The notes: generated by a model not told the origin, from the sequence alone. Counted from the first letter of the stretch, positions 35,774 through 46,087 are shown. The stretch is 64,000 bases of DNA from Nocardioides panzhihuensis (GCF_013408335.1 NZ_JACBZR010000001.1:6039501-6103500); one strand, 5' to 3'. Made by a program: numbers and translations.

Positions 35774-36685
35774 ATGGCGGGGACGATGTTGTGGAGAGTG
35801 CGTACGACGCTGCCGGACCGACCGGGCGCGCTGGCCTCGCTGGCGCAGCGCTGCGGCAAGGCCGGGGTCAACATCTTGGGGATGCAGATCTTCCCGGGAC
35901 TGGCGCAGGTCACCGACGAGTTCGTGCTGCGTACGCCCCCGGGTTGGGGCGAGGACAAGATCTGCGGTCTCTTCTCCGCAGCCGGTGGCGGCGAAACCGT
36001 CGTCCAGCCCGCCAACGAGGCGGCCCTGGCCGACCAGCCGACCCGCTACGTGCAAGCCTGCCGGTACGTCCTGGAGCGGCCGATGTCGTTCCCGGAGGTG
36101 GTGGCGCAGCTCTTCGACGCGGAGCCCGAGGCTCCGCCCGGGGTCGTCCACGACACCATGGAGCTGCGGGTCGCGGACGTCGACGTCCAGCTCCACCGCA
36201 CCGCCCCCTTCACCGCGACCGAGCGCGCCCGTGGTTCCGCGATGGCCGACCTGGTCAACGACGTCCTCGACCGCAGCCGCGAGTCGGCGGCCATCGGAAC
36301 CACCCCGCCCGTCCGCCGCCTCGGCACCGGAAGCACCCCTGACCTCGTCGTCACCGGCGACGCCGTCACCGCCCTCGTCGACGGCGTCGCGGTCGGCATC
36401 GGCGAGGTCCTGGCCCCGGTCGAGGACGACCAGAACGTCCGCGTGATCAACCTGCGCGTCGACCCGGCCTGGCAGCGCCGAGGCATCGGCACCCGGCTGC
36501 TGATCGACACCGCCAAGCTCGCGCACATGCTCGGCGCCGACGAGATCCTGCTCACGACCCAGTCCGACAACCAGGCCGTGCTGCCCATGGTCCTCGCCGC
36601 CGGGATGCGCGGCCGGATCCGGATGGCCGGTGATCTGCTGACCGTCAAGGTTCCGGTGCGGGATCTCAAGCCGTTGGATCGGTAG
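35774..36685 (+). CDS. ACT domain-GNAT acetyltransferase fusion
   Basis: A 303-residue protein. Residues about 5-80 form an ACT regulatory domain (RVRTTLPDRPGALASLAQRCGKAGVNILGMQIFPG), which usually binds amino acids. Residues about 180-290 are a GNAT fold with the acetyl-CoA loop NLRVDPAWQRRGIGTRLLIDTAKL and a C-terminal ILLTTQSDNQAVLPMVLAAGM. This suggests an acetyltransferase controlled by an amino acid or nucleotide. The substrate is unknown; lysine acetyltransferases with ACT or cNMP domains in actinobacteria are a possible comparison. It is followed by a strong hairpin. Confidence 0.8.
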   Translation: MAGTMLWRVRTTLPDRPGALASLAQRCGKAGVNILGMQIFPGLAQVTDEFVLRTPPGWGEDKICGLFSAAGGGETVVQPANEAALADQPTRYVQACRYVLERPMSFPEVVAQLFDAEPEAPPGVVHDTMELRVADVDVQLHRTAPFTATERARGSAMADLVNDVLDRSRESAAIGTTPPVRRLGTGSTPDLVVTGDAVTALVDGVAVGIGEVLAPVEDDQNVRVINLRVDPAWQRRGIGTRLLIDTAKLAHMLGADEILLTTQSDNQAVLPMVLAAGMRGRIRMAGDLLTVKVPVRDLKPLDR

Positions 36686-36695
36686 TGCAGCGATA

Positions 36696-36709
36696 CCCGG
36701 TTAACCGGG
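36696..36709. repeat. Palindrome CCCGGTTAACCGGG
   Basis: A perfect 14-base palindrome 10 bases after the ACT-GNAT stop, 17 bases before the larger hairpin. It could be an operator for guaB or part of the terminator. Confidence 0.4.
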
Positions 36710-36726
36710 CTCTACCATTTTCTTGG

Positions 36727-36766
36727 GCTGCACTTCTCTGGCAATGCAACGCCAGAGAAGTGCAGC
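36727..36766. terminator. Hairpin before guaB
   Basis: Perfect 16-base arms GCTGCACTTCTCTGGC/GCCAGAGAAGTGCAGC around AATGCAAC. It separates the ACT-GNAT gene from guaB. No U-tract. Confidence 0.65.
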
Positions 36767-36817
36767 AAACACCTGAGAAGTCTCGCCGTTTCGGCGATCC
36801 CTGGGGCTCGGCCGTAG

Positions 36818-38326
<1,509 letters not shown>

Positions 38327-38439
38327 GGCAGCGCCAGCGAGCTCGCTCGCGGGCGCGTCGCCGAAGAGATCGAGCAGCGGTGCGGCTGAGCCTGCGAAGC
38401 CGCAGCCCGCGTGTCGAGATCTACGTGCCGCGCAACACC

Positions 38440-38478
38440 ACGAGCCCCGGATCGACCGATCCGGGGCTCGTCCCATTT
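38440..38478 (+). terminator. guaB terminator
   Basis: Stem ACGAGCCCCGGATCG/GATCCGGGGCTCGT followed by CCCATTTTG, about 115 bases after the stop codon. The region before it (38327-38439) shows further GC-rich short hairpins but no gene. Confidence 0.8.
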
Positions 38479-38577
38479 TGTGCGACGAGATGATCACGAT
38501 GTGAGGAATTCGGGCACGAACCCGGCGCGGTCGGAGTTCAATCCGGTGCCAGCATCCTGATCCTTCCGGGAGGACCC

Positions 38578-39375
38578 ATGACCATCACCGATACCGACAC
38601 CTTCGCCCAGGACTGGGCGGCGTGGCACGAGGAACACGAGAGGAAGCGGGCCTCGGCCCACGGCTTCCTCGCGATCACCTCGATGCGCTGGCTGGCCGAG
38701 GAGCCGGAGACGTACGACGACGTGCCGGGCGCCTGGTCGAGCGGTCCCGACGGCGTCGTGGTCTCGCTGGCCTCAGGTGAGTCGTTGGTCGTCGACGGCG
38801 CCGAGGTAACCGGTCGGCACGCGTTCGGTGTCATCGACGAGCGCGGCGGGGTCACCGCCCTGTTCGGCGACGCGGCGGTGGAGATCGCCAACCGCGGCGG
38901 CAACGCGGTCATCCGCCCCCGCCACCCCGACAACCCGGTCCTGACCGGCTACCGCGGCACCGAGAGCTACTCGCCCGACCCGAAGTGGGCGATCCAGGCA
39001 CGCTTCGTCGCCTACGACCCGCCCGTGCCCACGACCGTGGGCTCGGTCGTCGACGGTCTGGAGCACGTCTACGAGGCCGTCGGCGAGATCGAGTTCGAGG
39101 TCGACGGCACCGTGCACAGCCTGATCGCCTTCCCGGGCTCCACCCCGGGGTCCCTGCACGTGCTGTTCCGCGACGAGACGTCGGGCAGGACGACGTACGC
39201 CGCCACTCGCACGCTGTCCGTGGGTGCACCCGACGGGGAGGGCAACGTGCTGATCGACTTCAACCGCGCGACCAACCTGCCGTGCGCCTACACCGCTCAT
39301 GCCACCTGCCCGCTTCCCCCGGCCGCCAACCGCCTGTCGGTCGCGGTCGAGGCCGGGGAGAAGAAGCCCGCCTGA
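38578..39375 (+). CDS. DUF1684 domain-containing protein, copy 2
   Basis: A 265-residue paralogue of the gene at 34916. It shares WHEEHERKRASAHGFLAITSMRWL, LFRDETSGRTTYAATRTL and DFNRATNLPCAYTAHATCPLPPAANRLSVAVEAGE. Both copies keep the two C-terminal cysteines (PCAY, TCPLPP) and the Asp-Phe-Asn-Arg motif, so both look active. ATG 38578 has GGGAGGA close upstream. The family has no known reaction. Confidence 0.87.
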   Translation: MTITDTDTFAQDWAAWHEEHERKRASAHGFLAITSMRWLAEEPETYDDVPGAWSSGPDGVVVSLASGESLVVDGAEVTGRHAFGVIDERGGVTALFGDAAVEIANRGGNAVIRPRHPDNPVLTGYRGTESYSPDPKWAIQARFVAYDPPVPTTVGSVVDGLEHVYEAVGEIEFEVDGTVHSLIAFPGSTPGSLHVLFRDETSGRTTYAATRTLSVGAPDGEGNVLIDFNRATNLPCAYTAHATCPLPPAANRLSVAVEAGEKKPA

Positions 39376-39384
39376 AACGGGATC

Positions 39385-39423
39385 GTGCTGCTGAGCGGCG
39401 GCGGAAGCCGCGCTGAGCAGCAC
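39385..39423. terminator. Hairpin between convergent DUF1684 and MFS genes
   Basis: GTGCTGCTGAGCG and CGCTGAGCAGCAC pair with one mismatch and have a further GCGGC/GCCGC inner stem. It fills the gap between the two stop codons. Confidence 0.65.
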
Positions 39424-39431
39424 GGCCGGGT

Positions 39432-40847
39432 TCACCCGTGTTCGGCCACCGGGCGGCGCATCGGAAGCCCACCGGCCACCAGCACCGCGGCGACGAGAAC
39501 GAGGGCGGCGTTGACCCCGATCGCCACGTGCAGGGCGCCGAGCGATGTGACGCCGCCGGCGGCGGTGGCCACCGTGGACATGATCGGGATGCCGAGCGCG
39601 ATCGCGACCTGCTGCGTCATCATCGCCAGCCCGGTGGCCAGTCCCTGCTCGTGGTCGGGGAGCCCGGAGGTCGCGGCGACCATGAACCCGACGATCGCGG
39701 CGACGTGTCCGATGGCGCCCACGAAGTTCATCAGTCCGAGGAACCACAGCCAGCCGACCGAGGGCCCGATCAGGACGAGTGCGCCGGTGGTCACCGCTTG
39801 CAGGGCGAGACCGCCCGCCACCGTGTTCCGTACGCCGAAGCTCTGGATGAAGCGCGGTCCCACTACCCCGCCGATGATCGCCCCCAGGCCCATCGCGACG
39901 AGCATCAGACCGGTCTGAAGGGCGTTGAGGTCGAGGACGTGCTGGAGATACATCGTCAGCACGAAGACGAGCGACGACTCGAAGGCGAACGTCGCGAAGC
40001 CGGCGATGTTGCCGAAACCGACGGTCCGGCGGGTGAGGATCTGCAGCGGCACCAGCGGGTGCGGGTGGGTGGACTCGGCCCGCCAGAAGGCCACCAGCAG
40101 CATCACCGCGAGGCCGATCGCGACCAGCCCCCACATATCGGTGATGCCGACCTCGCCGAGGCGGGTCGCGCCGTAGACGAGCGCCAACAGCCCAGAGGTC
40201 ACCAGCACGGCGCCGGGAAGGTCGAGCCGCGACCGCTCCCGGTCGGCGGCGTCACGCAGCACGAACGGCGCGACGGCGATCACCAGCAACGCGATCGGCA
40301 CGTTGACGAGGAACGCCCAGCGCCACGACAGCAGATCGGTGAGTACGCCGCCCAGCACTGCCCCGGCGGTGAACCCGGTCGACATCACGACGCTGTTCAG
40401 TCCCAGCGCGCGCTGACGCAGCGGCCCCTCGGGAAAGGAGACGGTGAGCAAGGAGAGTGCCGCCGGAGTGACCGCAGCCGTCGCCAGACCCTGGGCGACC
40501 CGGGCCGTGAGCAGCAGCTCGGGTGAGGTGGCCACCCCGCCCAGCAGCGATGCGGCGCCGAGCGCGACCATGCCGACCATGAAGACGCGGCGCCGGCCGA
40601 CGTAGTCGCCGATCCGGCCGAAGAGCAATGTGAAACCGGCCGCGGTCAGGGCGAACGCGGTGGCGATCCACTGCACGTTGGCCTCGGCGAAGCCCAGGTC
40701 CGCGCCGACCGTCGGCAGCGCCACGTTGAGGATCGAGAAGTCGACGGTGAGCGTGAACTGGGAGGCGAGCAGCAGCAGGAGCACCAGCAGCTGCCCGCGG
40801 GTCATCGTGGCCGGGCGTACGGGCTCGGCCTGGGTTGTGGTGGTCAT
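39432..40847 (-). CDS. MFS drug-type exporter (DHA2 family)
   Basis: A 471-residue major facilitator with about 14 hydrophobic segments. It has the family motifs DFSILNVALPTVGADLGFAEANVQWIATAFALTAAGFTLLFGRIGDYVGRRRVF (motif A GRIGDYVGRR) and STGFTAGAVLGGVLTDLLSWRWAFLVNVPI (motif C region), typical of EmrB/QacA proton antiporters that export toxic compounds. ATG 40847 is taken as the start (MTTTTQAEPVRPATM). It is divergent from an XRE/MmyB regulator that may sense the exported compound. Confidence 0.88.
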   Translation of the reverse strand: MTTTTQAEPVRPATMTRGQLLVLLLLLASQFTLTVDFSILNVALPTVGADLGFAEANVQWIATAFALTAAGFTLLFGRIGDYVGRRRVFMVGMVALGAASLLGGVATSPELLLTARVAQGLATAAVTPAALSLLTVSFPEGPLRQRALGLNSVVMSTGFTAGAVLGGVLTDLLSWRWAFLVNVPIALLVIAVAPFVLRDAADRERSRLDLPGAVLVTSGLLALVYGATRLGEVGITDMWGLVAIGLAVMLLVAFWRAESTHPHPLVPLQILTRRTVGFGNIAGFATFAFESSLVFVLTMYLQHVLDLNALQTGLMLVAMGLGAIIGGVVGPRFIQSFGVRNTVAGGLALQAVTTGALVLIGPSVGWLWFLGLMNFVGAIGHVAAIVGFMVAATSGLPDHEQGLATGLAMMTQQVAIALGIPIMSTVATAAGGVTSLGALHVAIGVNAALVLVAAVLVAGGLPMRRPVAEHG

Positions 40848-40869
40848 GGGCCCAACGGTCCGCCGGACG

Positions 40870-40919
40870 AGGTGCCTCAGCCAGACACCTGTCCTGCCAC
40901 CCCGCCGCGTGCCTAGCAC
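40870..40919. promoter_or_regulatory. Candidate operators between MFS and XRE genes
   Basis: AGGTGCCT-CAGCC-AGACACCT (40870-40890, one mismatch) and GTGC-CTA-GCAC (40909-40919) lie in the divergent promoter region, suitable for an HTH regulator. Confidence 0.35.
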
Positions 40920-40956
40920 TGACAGGGTCAGGAAGAAACCTGGGCTTGGCGGCACT

Positions 40957-41793
40957 ATGGAGACCATGACGACTGAGCTGGGCGAGTTCCTGCGGAGCCG
41001 ACGGGCGGCGATCAGCCCGGAGGAGGCGGGCGTGGTCTCCTACGGTGCCCGACGGGTGCCGGGGCTGCGGCGCGAGGAGCTGGCGATGCTCGCCGGTGTG
41101 TCGCCGACCTACTACACCCGGTTGGAACAGTCCGACCACCACAACGCCTCCGACTCGGTGATCGATGCGCTCGCCCGTGCGCTGCGGCTGAGCATCGAGG
41201 AGCACGACCACCTGCGCCGACTGGCCCGGCCGGCCGGAGCGGGCCCGGGGCGGGCCCGCGAGGAGGAGGCCCGGCCGAGCGCGGTCGCGATGCTGATGGA
41301 CTACCCCGGTCCGGCGCTGATCGTCGACCACGCCAACTACGTGCTCGCCTGGAACGACCTCGGACACCGCCTCTACGGGCACGGACTGGACTTCGACGCT
41401 CCCTACGCGGACCGCTCGATGCGCCCCAACCTGGTCCGCCGGTTCTTCCTGGAGCCGGAGGGTCCCGAGCTCTTCGTCGACCCCGGGGACGCCGGGCTGC
41501 AGATGGTCGGCTTCCTGCGCTACTCCTCCGGGCTGCACCCCGAGGACCACATCCTCAGCTGTCTGGTCGGCGAGCTCGTCCAGCGCAGCGACCTGTTCGC
41601 GGAGCTGTGGGCCGAGCATCCGGTGATGGACTGCGGCTATGGCATCAAGCGCCTGCGGCATCCGGTGGCCGGACGGCTGGACCTCGCCTATGAGGCGATG
41701 GTGCTGCCCGAGACCAGCCAGCGGCTCATGCTCTACCGGGCCGAGCCCGGCTCGCCGTCGGCGGACGCACTCTCGCGCCTTGCTGGCCCGTGA
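40957..41793 (+). CDS. XRE/MmyB-type helix-turn-helix transcriptional regulator
   Basis: A 278-residue regulator. The N-terminal XRE domain (about 12-85) has the features of MmyB-like regulators: LGEFLRSRRAAISPEEAGV, GARRVPGLRREELAMLAGVSPTYYTRLEQ. The C-terminal MmyB ligand domain (about 105-270) contains ALIVDHANYVLAWNDLGHRLYG and PDLLLPETSQRLMLYRAE-type ends; these domains may bind lipids or fatty acids. ATG 40957 or 40966 are both possible starts. It probably controls the divergent MFS exporter. Confidence 0.87.
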   Translation: METMTTELGEFLRSRRAAISPEEAGVVSYGARRVPGLRREELAMLAGVSPTYYTRLEQSDHHNASDSVIDALARALRLSIEEHDHLRRLARPAGAGPGRAREEEARPSAVAMLMDYPGPALIVDHANYVLAWNDLGHRLYGHGLDFDAPYADRSMRPNLVRRFFLEPEGPELFVDPGDAGLQMVGFLRYSSGLHPEDHILSCLVGELVQRSDLFAELWAEHPVMDCGYGIKRLRHPVAGRLDLAYEAMVLPETSQRLMLYRAEPGSPSADALSRLAGP

Positions 41794-41795
41794 GT

Positions 41796-41837
41796 TGTGA
41801 TGCCGAGGGTGGCCCATGGGCCGCTCTCGGCATCACA
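41796..41837. terminator. Bidirectional hairpin between XRE and AraC genes
   Basis: Perfect 12-base arms TGTGATGCCGAG/CTCGGCATCACA with an inner GGCCCATGGGCC palindrome. It fills the gap between convergent stop codons (41793 and 41839). Confidence 0.75.
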
Positions 41838-41838
41838 G

Positions 41839-42636
41839 CTACAGATCCTTCGCGTACGTCGCCGGGGGAGCGCCCACGACCTCCCGGAACGTACGCACCA
41901 GGTGAGCCTGGTCGCTGAAGTCCAGCTCCGCGGCGACCGCGGCCCAGTCGACGTCACCGGAGTGGGCGCGGGCAGCGACCTCCAGCACGCGGAACCGCTG
42001 CACGACCCACTTCGGGCCGATCCCGACGTACTCGCTGAAGAGCCGCTGCAGCGACCGCAGGCTCAGTCCGGCGCGCTCGGCGAGCTGCTCGGCGCGGGTG
42101 ATCGAACGGTCGTCCTCGGCGAGTGCCATCCAGCGGCGTACGTCCTCGGCCACCGGGTCCGCAGGGAGGCCGACCTCCAGCAGGTAGGACTCCATCGCGG
42201 CTGCCATCTCCGCCGGGTCCGTCGAGGTGAGGATCCGCTCGGCCGCCGGCCGGTCGTCGACGCGGAGCAGCTCCTGGGCGGGGACGACCTGGTCGGCGAT
42301 GGCGCTGACCCGGCTGCCGAGCACGGGGCGGAAGAGCCCGGGCAGGAAGGAGGCGCCGAGCGTGTGTCCGCGGCCGGTCAGGTGGCGGAGGAACGGCTTG
42401 CGCCCGATGCCGTGCACGAGCAGCCGAACCTCCTCGGCGGCGATGTGGATCCGGGGCTGCGGGATGACCTGCTGGTCATGCGGCTGCTCGAGGTCCCAGC
42501 CGACGTACCAGTGGTAGTCCAGGTGGCCCACGAGTGCGGCCGAGGGTGCGAACCGCTCGGTGGTGATCGTCCGGGCCGCGGTCACCGGCCGCACGATCGC
42601 GTCGGGATAGCCCCTACCCTCCATCTGGCTCGCCAT
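41839..42636 (-). CDS. AraC family transcriptional regulator
   Basis: A 265-residue regulator. The C-terminal AraC DNA-binding domain (about 165-260) contains ITRAEQLAERAGLSLRSLQRLFSEYVGIGPKWVVQRFRVLEVA and DFSDQAHLVRTFREVVGAPPATY, the second helix-turn-helix. The N-terminal part resembles the effector regions of DUF6597-type AraC proteins. The start ATG 42636 gives MASQMEGRGYPD. It is divergent from the DUF3224 gene and may control it. Confidence 0.87.
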   Translation of the reverse strand: MASQMEGRGYPDAIVRPVTAARTITTERFAPSAALVGHLDYHWYVGWDLEQPHDQQVIPQPRIHIAAEEVRLLVHGIGRKPFLRHLTGRGHTLGASFLPGLFRPVLGSRVSAIADQVVPAQELLRVDDRPAAERILTSTDPAEMAAAMESYLLEVGLPADPVAEDVRRWMALAEDDRSITRAEQLAERAGLSLRSLQRLFSEYVGIGPKWVVQRFRVLEVAARAHSGDVDWAAVAAELDFSDQAHLVRTFREVVGAPPATYAKDL

Positions 42637-42637
42637 G

Positions 42638-42655
42638 GCGCCAACGATATGGCGC
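42638..42655. promoter_or_regulatory. Candidate operator GCGCCA-N6-TGGCGC
   Basis: A perfect 6-base inverted repeat directly upstream of the AraC start and about 45 bases from the DUF3224 start. Confidence 0.35.
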
Positions 42656-42699
42656 GTTCCTTCAATCCTGCGCCCCTGTTTCCGGAGCAGGCTGGACCC

Positions 42700-43173
42700 A
42701 TGACCGAACACAGCAGGGACACGACCTACAGCAACAAGGCAAGCACCACGATGACCGTCGCGCGGTGGCAGGAGGCGGCCTACGTCGACATCGACGGCGA
42801 GGGCACCACGATGGGCAACGACATCTACATCCCTCACCGCGGCCTGACCACGTCAGAGACCGACTACACCTACACCGGCGAGATCGAGGGCAAGGGCGTC
42901 GCGCGGATGATCGGCGCCTACGGCAACCCCGCCGGCGGCGCGGTCTTCGAGGCGTACGAGCAGTTCACCGGCTCCATCGCCGGCCAGGAGGGCTCGTGCG
43001 TGTGGCGGATCAGCGGGACGTACGCCGACAAGACCGTGCGCTCCCACCTCACCGTCATCCCCGGGCTCGGCACCGGTGGCCTCGAAGGCCTTGTCGGAGA
43101 GGCCGACATGGTCCTGGCCGAGGAGGGCGGCGGGGAGACGTACGGCTTCGTCCTCTCCTACGACTGGAGCTGA
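42700..43173 (+). CDS. DUF3224 domain-containing protein
   Basis: A 157-residue small beta-barrel protein (allene-oxide-cyclase-like DUF3224 fold). Features: YTGEIEGKGVARMIGAYG, AVFEAYEQFTGSIAGQEGSCVWRISGTY and LTVIPGLGTGGLEGLVGEADMVL. ATG 42700 gives a 17-residue longer N-terminus than ATG 42751 (MTVARWQE); the shorter start is also credible. Function unknown. The end overlaps the convergent HxlR gene by 16 bases. Confidence 0.8.
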   Translation: MTEHSRDTTYSNKASTTMTVARWQEAAYVDIDGEGTTMGNDIYIPHRGLTTSETDYTYTGEIEGKGVARMIGAYGNPAGGAVFEAYEQFTGSIAGQEGSCVWRISGTYADKTVRSHLTVIPGLGTGGLEGLVGEADMVLAEEGGGETYGFVLSYDWS

Positions 43174-43847
43174 GGACGCGGGCGGGGGATGCGGGCGGCT
43201 GAGGACTGGCCGAGCCAGGAGGGGACGGCACGGCGTACGTCCTCGGCCGCGCTGACGGTGACCATCTCGGCGCGCAGCGCCAACGGCCAGGCGAGGTCAC
43301 CGCGCCAGATCTCGGTGAGCGTACGCAGGCTGCAGGTGAGCCGCGCATCGACCTCGAAGCCGGGGTCGAAGTCGCAGACCTCGGCCTGGTCCGCGGCGAC
43401 CACGAGCCACCAGCGGGCGACCTTCGGCTCGACGTCGGTGAGGCCGAACTCGACCACGGTGCGCTGCCGTGGCCATACGTCGATCGGGATCGTGCGACGC
43501 ATGTCCCAGAAGAGCAGGTGCGGGTCGAGGTCGGCCCGGCCCAGCGATCCGATCCAGCGCACGCCCCACTCGTTGAGCGCGGTCACGACCGTGACGAGCT
43601 CCTGGCCGGAGTCGGTGAGGTGGTAGGAGGTTCGCTTCCCCTCGCCGCGCTGCTGGACGATGCCCGCGCGCTCCAGGGTGCGCAGCCGTTTGGAGAGCAG
43701 GGCCGGCGACATCTTCGGCACCCCTCGGCGCAGCTCGTTGAAGTGGGTGCTGCCGAGCAGCAGCTCGCGGACGACGAGCAGCGTCCACCGCTCGTCGAGC
43801 ACCTCCATGGCCTTCGCCATCGGACAGAACTGGCCGTATCCCGCCAT
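43158..43847 (-). CDS. HxlR family winged-helix transcriptional regulator
   Basis: A 229-residue regulator. The HxlR domain (about 8-100) has FCPMAKAMEVLDERWTLLVVRELLLGSTHFNELRRGVPKMSPALLSKRLRTLERAGIV, with the conserved early Cys; a C-terminal extension of about 120 residues (SCP2-like in related proteins) follows. The start ATG 43847 gives MAGYGQFCPMAKA. It is divergent from the methyltransferase and probably controls it through the direct repeats in between. Confidence 0.88.
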   Translation of the reverse strand: MAGYGQFCPMAKAMEVLDERWTLLVVRELLLGSTHFNELRRGVPKMSPALLSKRLRTLERAGIVQQRGEGKRTSYHLTDSGQELVTVVTALNEWGVRWIGSLGRADLDPHLLFWDMRRTIPIDVWPRQRTVVEFGLTDVEPKVARWWLVVAADQAEVCDFDPGFEVDARLTCSLRTLTEIWRGDLAWPLALRAEMVTVSAAEDVRRAVPSWLGQSSAARIPRPRPQLQS

Positions 43848-43913
43848 CGGACCGCCTCTCTCGTGCGGCCCGAGATCCGCTCCTCTCAGTAGACCCCTGG
43901 AGGGGACGGGTGG

Positions 43914-43949
43914 CAAGTACAGATCCAGAACCTCCCCAAGTTCAGATCC
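43914..43949. promoter_or_regulatory. 13-base direct repeats, candidate HxlR binding site
   Basis: CAAGTACAGATCC (43914-43926) and CAAGTTCAGATCC (43937-43949) are 23 bases apart (about two helical turns) between the divergent HxlR and methyltransferase genes. Confidence 0.45.
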
Positions 43950-44026
43950 GGCACTATCGGGCGGACCTGCTGCAGGGCGAGGCTGGAGACCCAGACCACC
44001 TCTCGGGCCGACGTCTTGGAGGAGAC

Positions 44027-44839
44027 ATGACCGCAACCCCCGTACAGCCCGAGCTGAAGGCCCGCCACCGTGCGATGTGGGGCCTGGGGAACTACGCCCG
44101 GGTCGCCGACGAGCTCATCCCCGAGCTCGGCCAGGTGATCGTCGAGGCATGCGAGATCGGTCCCGGCGACCGCGTCCTCGACATCGCAGCCGGCACCGGG
44201 AACGCCGCCATCCCCGCTGCCCTCGCCGGCGCGGACGTGACCGCGAGCGACCTGACCCCGGAGCTGCTCGAGATCGGACAGGCCCGGGGAGCGGAGGCCG
44301 CCTCGATCACCTGGCGGGTCGCCGACGCCGAGGCGCTCCCGTTCGAGGACGCCGAGTTCGACGTCGTCATGTCCTGCGTCGGGATCATGTTCGCGCCGTT
44401 CCACGAGAAGGCGGCCGCCGAGCTGCTCCGGGTCGTGCGCCCGGGCGGCCGGATCGGTCTGGTCAGCTGGACCCCGGAGGGGTTCATTGGTCAGATGTTC
44501 GCGACGATGAAGCCGTTCATGGCGCCGCCGCCCGAGGGTGCGCAGCCGCCTCCGCGCTGGGGCGACGAGACCCACGTACGCGGCCTGCTGGGGGACCACG
44601 TCACCACGGTCCGGGCCGAGAAGCGGACGGTGGCCGTCGACTCCTTCGAGACCGGCGCGGAGTTCCGTGACTTCTTCAAGGCCTGCTACGGGCCGACGAT
44701 CGTCGCCTACCGCGGGATCGCGGACGACGAGTCCCGGACCGCCGAGCTCGACGCCGCGCTCGCCGACCTGGGGGACCGTTACCTCACCGCCGGGACGATG
44801 AAGTGGGAATACCTGTTGCTGACCGGGGTACGCGGCTAG
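44027..44839 (+). CDS. Class I SAM-dependent methyltransferase (UbiE/COQ5-like)
   Basis: A 270-residue methyltransferase with SAM motif I VLDIAAGTGNAAIPAALAGADVTASDLTPELLEIG (about 48-82), VADAEALPFEDAEFDVVMSCVGIMFAP (motif II) and LLRVVRPGGRIGLVSWTPEGFIGQMF (motif III). The target is unknown. ATG 44027 has TTGGAGGAG five bases upstream. It is divergent from the HxlR regulator. Confidence 0.87.
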   Translation: MTATPVQPELKARHRAMWGLGNYARVADELIPELGQVIVEACEIGPGDRVLDIAAGTGNAAIPAALAGADVTASDLTPELLEIGQARGAEAASITWRVADAEALPFEDAEFDVVMSCVGIMFAPFHEKAAAELLRVVRPGGRIGLVSWTPEGFIGQMFATMKPFMAPPPEGAQPPPRWGDETHVRGLLGDHVTTVRAEKRTVAVDSFETGAEFRDFFKACYGPTIVAYRGIADDESRTAELDAALADLGDRYLTAGTMKWEYLLLTGVRG

Positions 44840-44906
44840 GTCGTCGTCTGCCCACGTCGGTGCGTGCTTTCCGATCTCGATCCGGTCCCGTGGAACAATC
44901 CGTCCT

Positions 44907-46013
44907 GTGACTGAGATCGAGATCGGCAGGGCCAAGCGGGCACGACGGGCGTACGCCTTCGACGACGTGGCGATCGTGCCCTCACGCCGCACCCGGGACA
45001 CCACCGAGGTGAGCACCGACTGGCAGATCGACGCCTATCGCTTCGACATCCCGGTGCTCGCCGCGCCGATGGACTCGGTGATGTCGCCTTCGACCGCGAT
45101 CGCCATGGGCAGGCTCGGTGGGCTCGGGGTGCTCAACCTCGAAGGCGTGTGGACCCGCTACGACGACCCGCAGCCGCTGCTCGACGAGCTGGCCGGGATG
45201 AGCGGTGTCGACGCGACCCGGCGTCTGCAGGAGATCTACGAGGCTCCGATCCGCGCCGAGCTCATCACCGAGCGTCTGCGCGAGGTGCGCGCCTCGGGCG
45301 TCACCGTCGCCGGGGCGCTCTCACCGCAGCGTACGAAGGAGTTCGCCAAGGCCGTCGTCGACGCCGGCGTCGACCTCTTCGTCATCCGTGGCACCACGGT
45401 CTCGGCCGAGCACGTCTCCTCGCAGTCCGAGCCGCTCAACCTCAAGGAGTTCATCTACGAGCTCGACGTGCCGGTGATCGTGGGCGGGTGTGCGACCTAC
45501 CAGGCGGCGCTCCACCTGATGCGCACCGGTGCGGCCGGGGTCCTGGTCGGCTTCGGCGGCGGTGCGGCGCACACGACCCGGACCGTTCTCGGCGTGGCCG
45601 TGCCGATGGCCTCCGCGGTGGCCGACGTCGCCGCCGCCCGCCGTGACTACCTCGACGAGTCCGGCGGCCGCTACGTGCACGTCATCGCCGACGGCGCCGT
45701 CGGCCGCTCCGGCGACATCGCCAAGGCGATCGCCTGCGGCGCCGACGCGGTCATGGTCGGCTCGCCTTTCGCTCGTGCGACGGACGCCCCCGGCAAGGGC
45801 TTCCACTGGGGCAACGAGGCCCACCACGCCGACCTGCCCCGCGGCCAGCGCGTCGCCTTCGAGCCCGTCGGCACCTTCGAGGAGGTCCTCTACGGTCCCT
45901 CCCACGTCGCCGACGGCACCATGAACCTCGTCGGCGCCCTCAAGCGCGCCATGGCCACCACCGGCTACACCGACCTCAAGGAGTTCCAGCGGATCGAGGT
46001 CATCGTCGGCTGA
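44907..46013 (+). CDS. guaB3: GuaB3 family IMP dehydrogenase-related protein
   Basis: A 368-residue IMPDH/GMPR-barrel protein without CBS domains, typical of actinobacteria. It has FDDVAIVPSRRTRDTTEVSTDWQIDAYRFDIPVLAAPMDSVMSP, GVLVGFGGGAAHTTRTVLGVAVPMASAVADVAAARRDYL and VIADGAVGRSGDIAKAIACGADAVMVGSPFARA. The catalytic Cys loop of true IMPDH (GSICTT) is replaced by GGGAAHTTR, so it is probably not an IMP dehydrogenase; homologues have been studied as GMP-reductase-like enzymes. The start is GTG 44907. Confidence 0.93.
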   Translation: MTEIEIGRAKRARRAYAFDDVAIVPSRRTRDTTEVSTDWQIDAYRFDIPVLAAPMDSVMSPSTAIAMGRLGGLGVLNLEGVWTRYDDPQPLLDELAGMSGVDATRRLQEIYEAPIRAELITERLREVRASGVTVAGALSPQRTKEFAKAVVDAGVDLFVIRGTTVSAEHVSSQSEPLNLKEFIYELDVPVIVGGCATYQAALHLMRTGAAGVLVGFGGGAAHTTRTVLGVAVPMASAVADVAAARRDYLDESGGRYVHVIADGAVGRSGDIAKAIACGADAVMVGSPFARATDAPGKGFHWGNEAHHADLPRGQRVAFEPVGTFEEVLYGPSHVADGTMNLVGALKRAMATTGYTDLKEFQRIEVIVG

Positions 46014-46053
46014 CCTCGCCGAAACCGCACTCCTGGCGGCCCGAAACCATAGG

Positions 46054-46087
46054 TGTGGGCGACGAAACTCCAGTTTCGTCGCCCACA
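46054..46087. terminator. guaB3 terminator hairpin
   Basis: Perfect 16-base arms TGTGGGCGACGAAACT/AGTTTCGTCGCCCACA around CC, about 40 bases after the stop. Confidence 0.7.
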
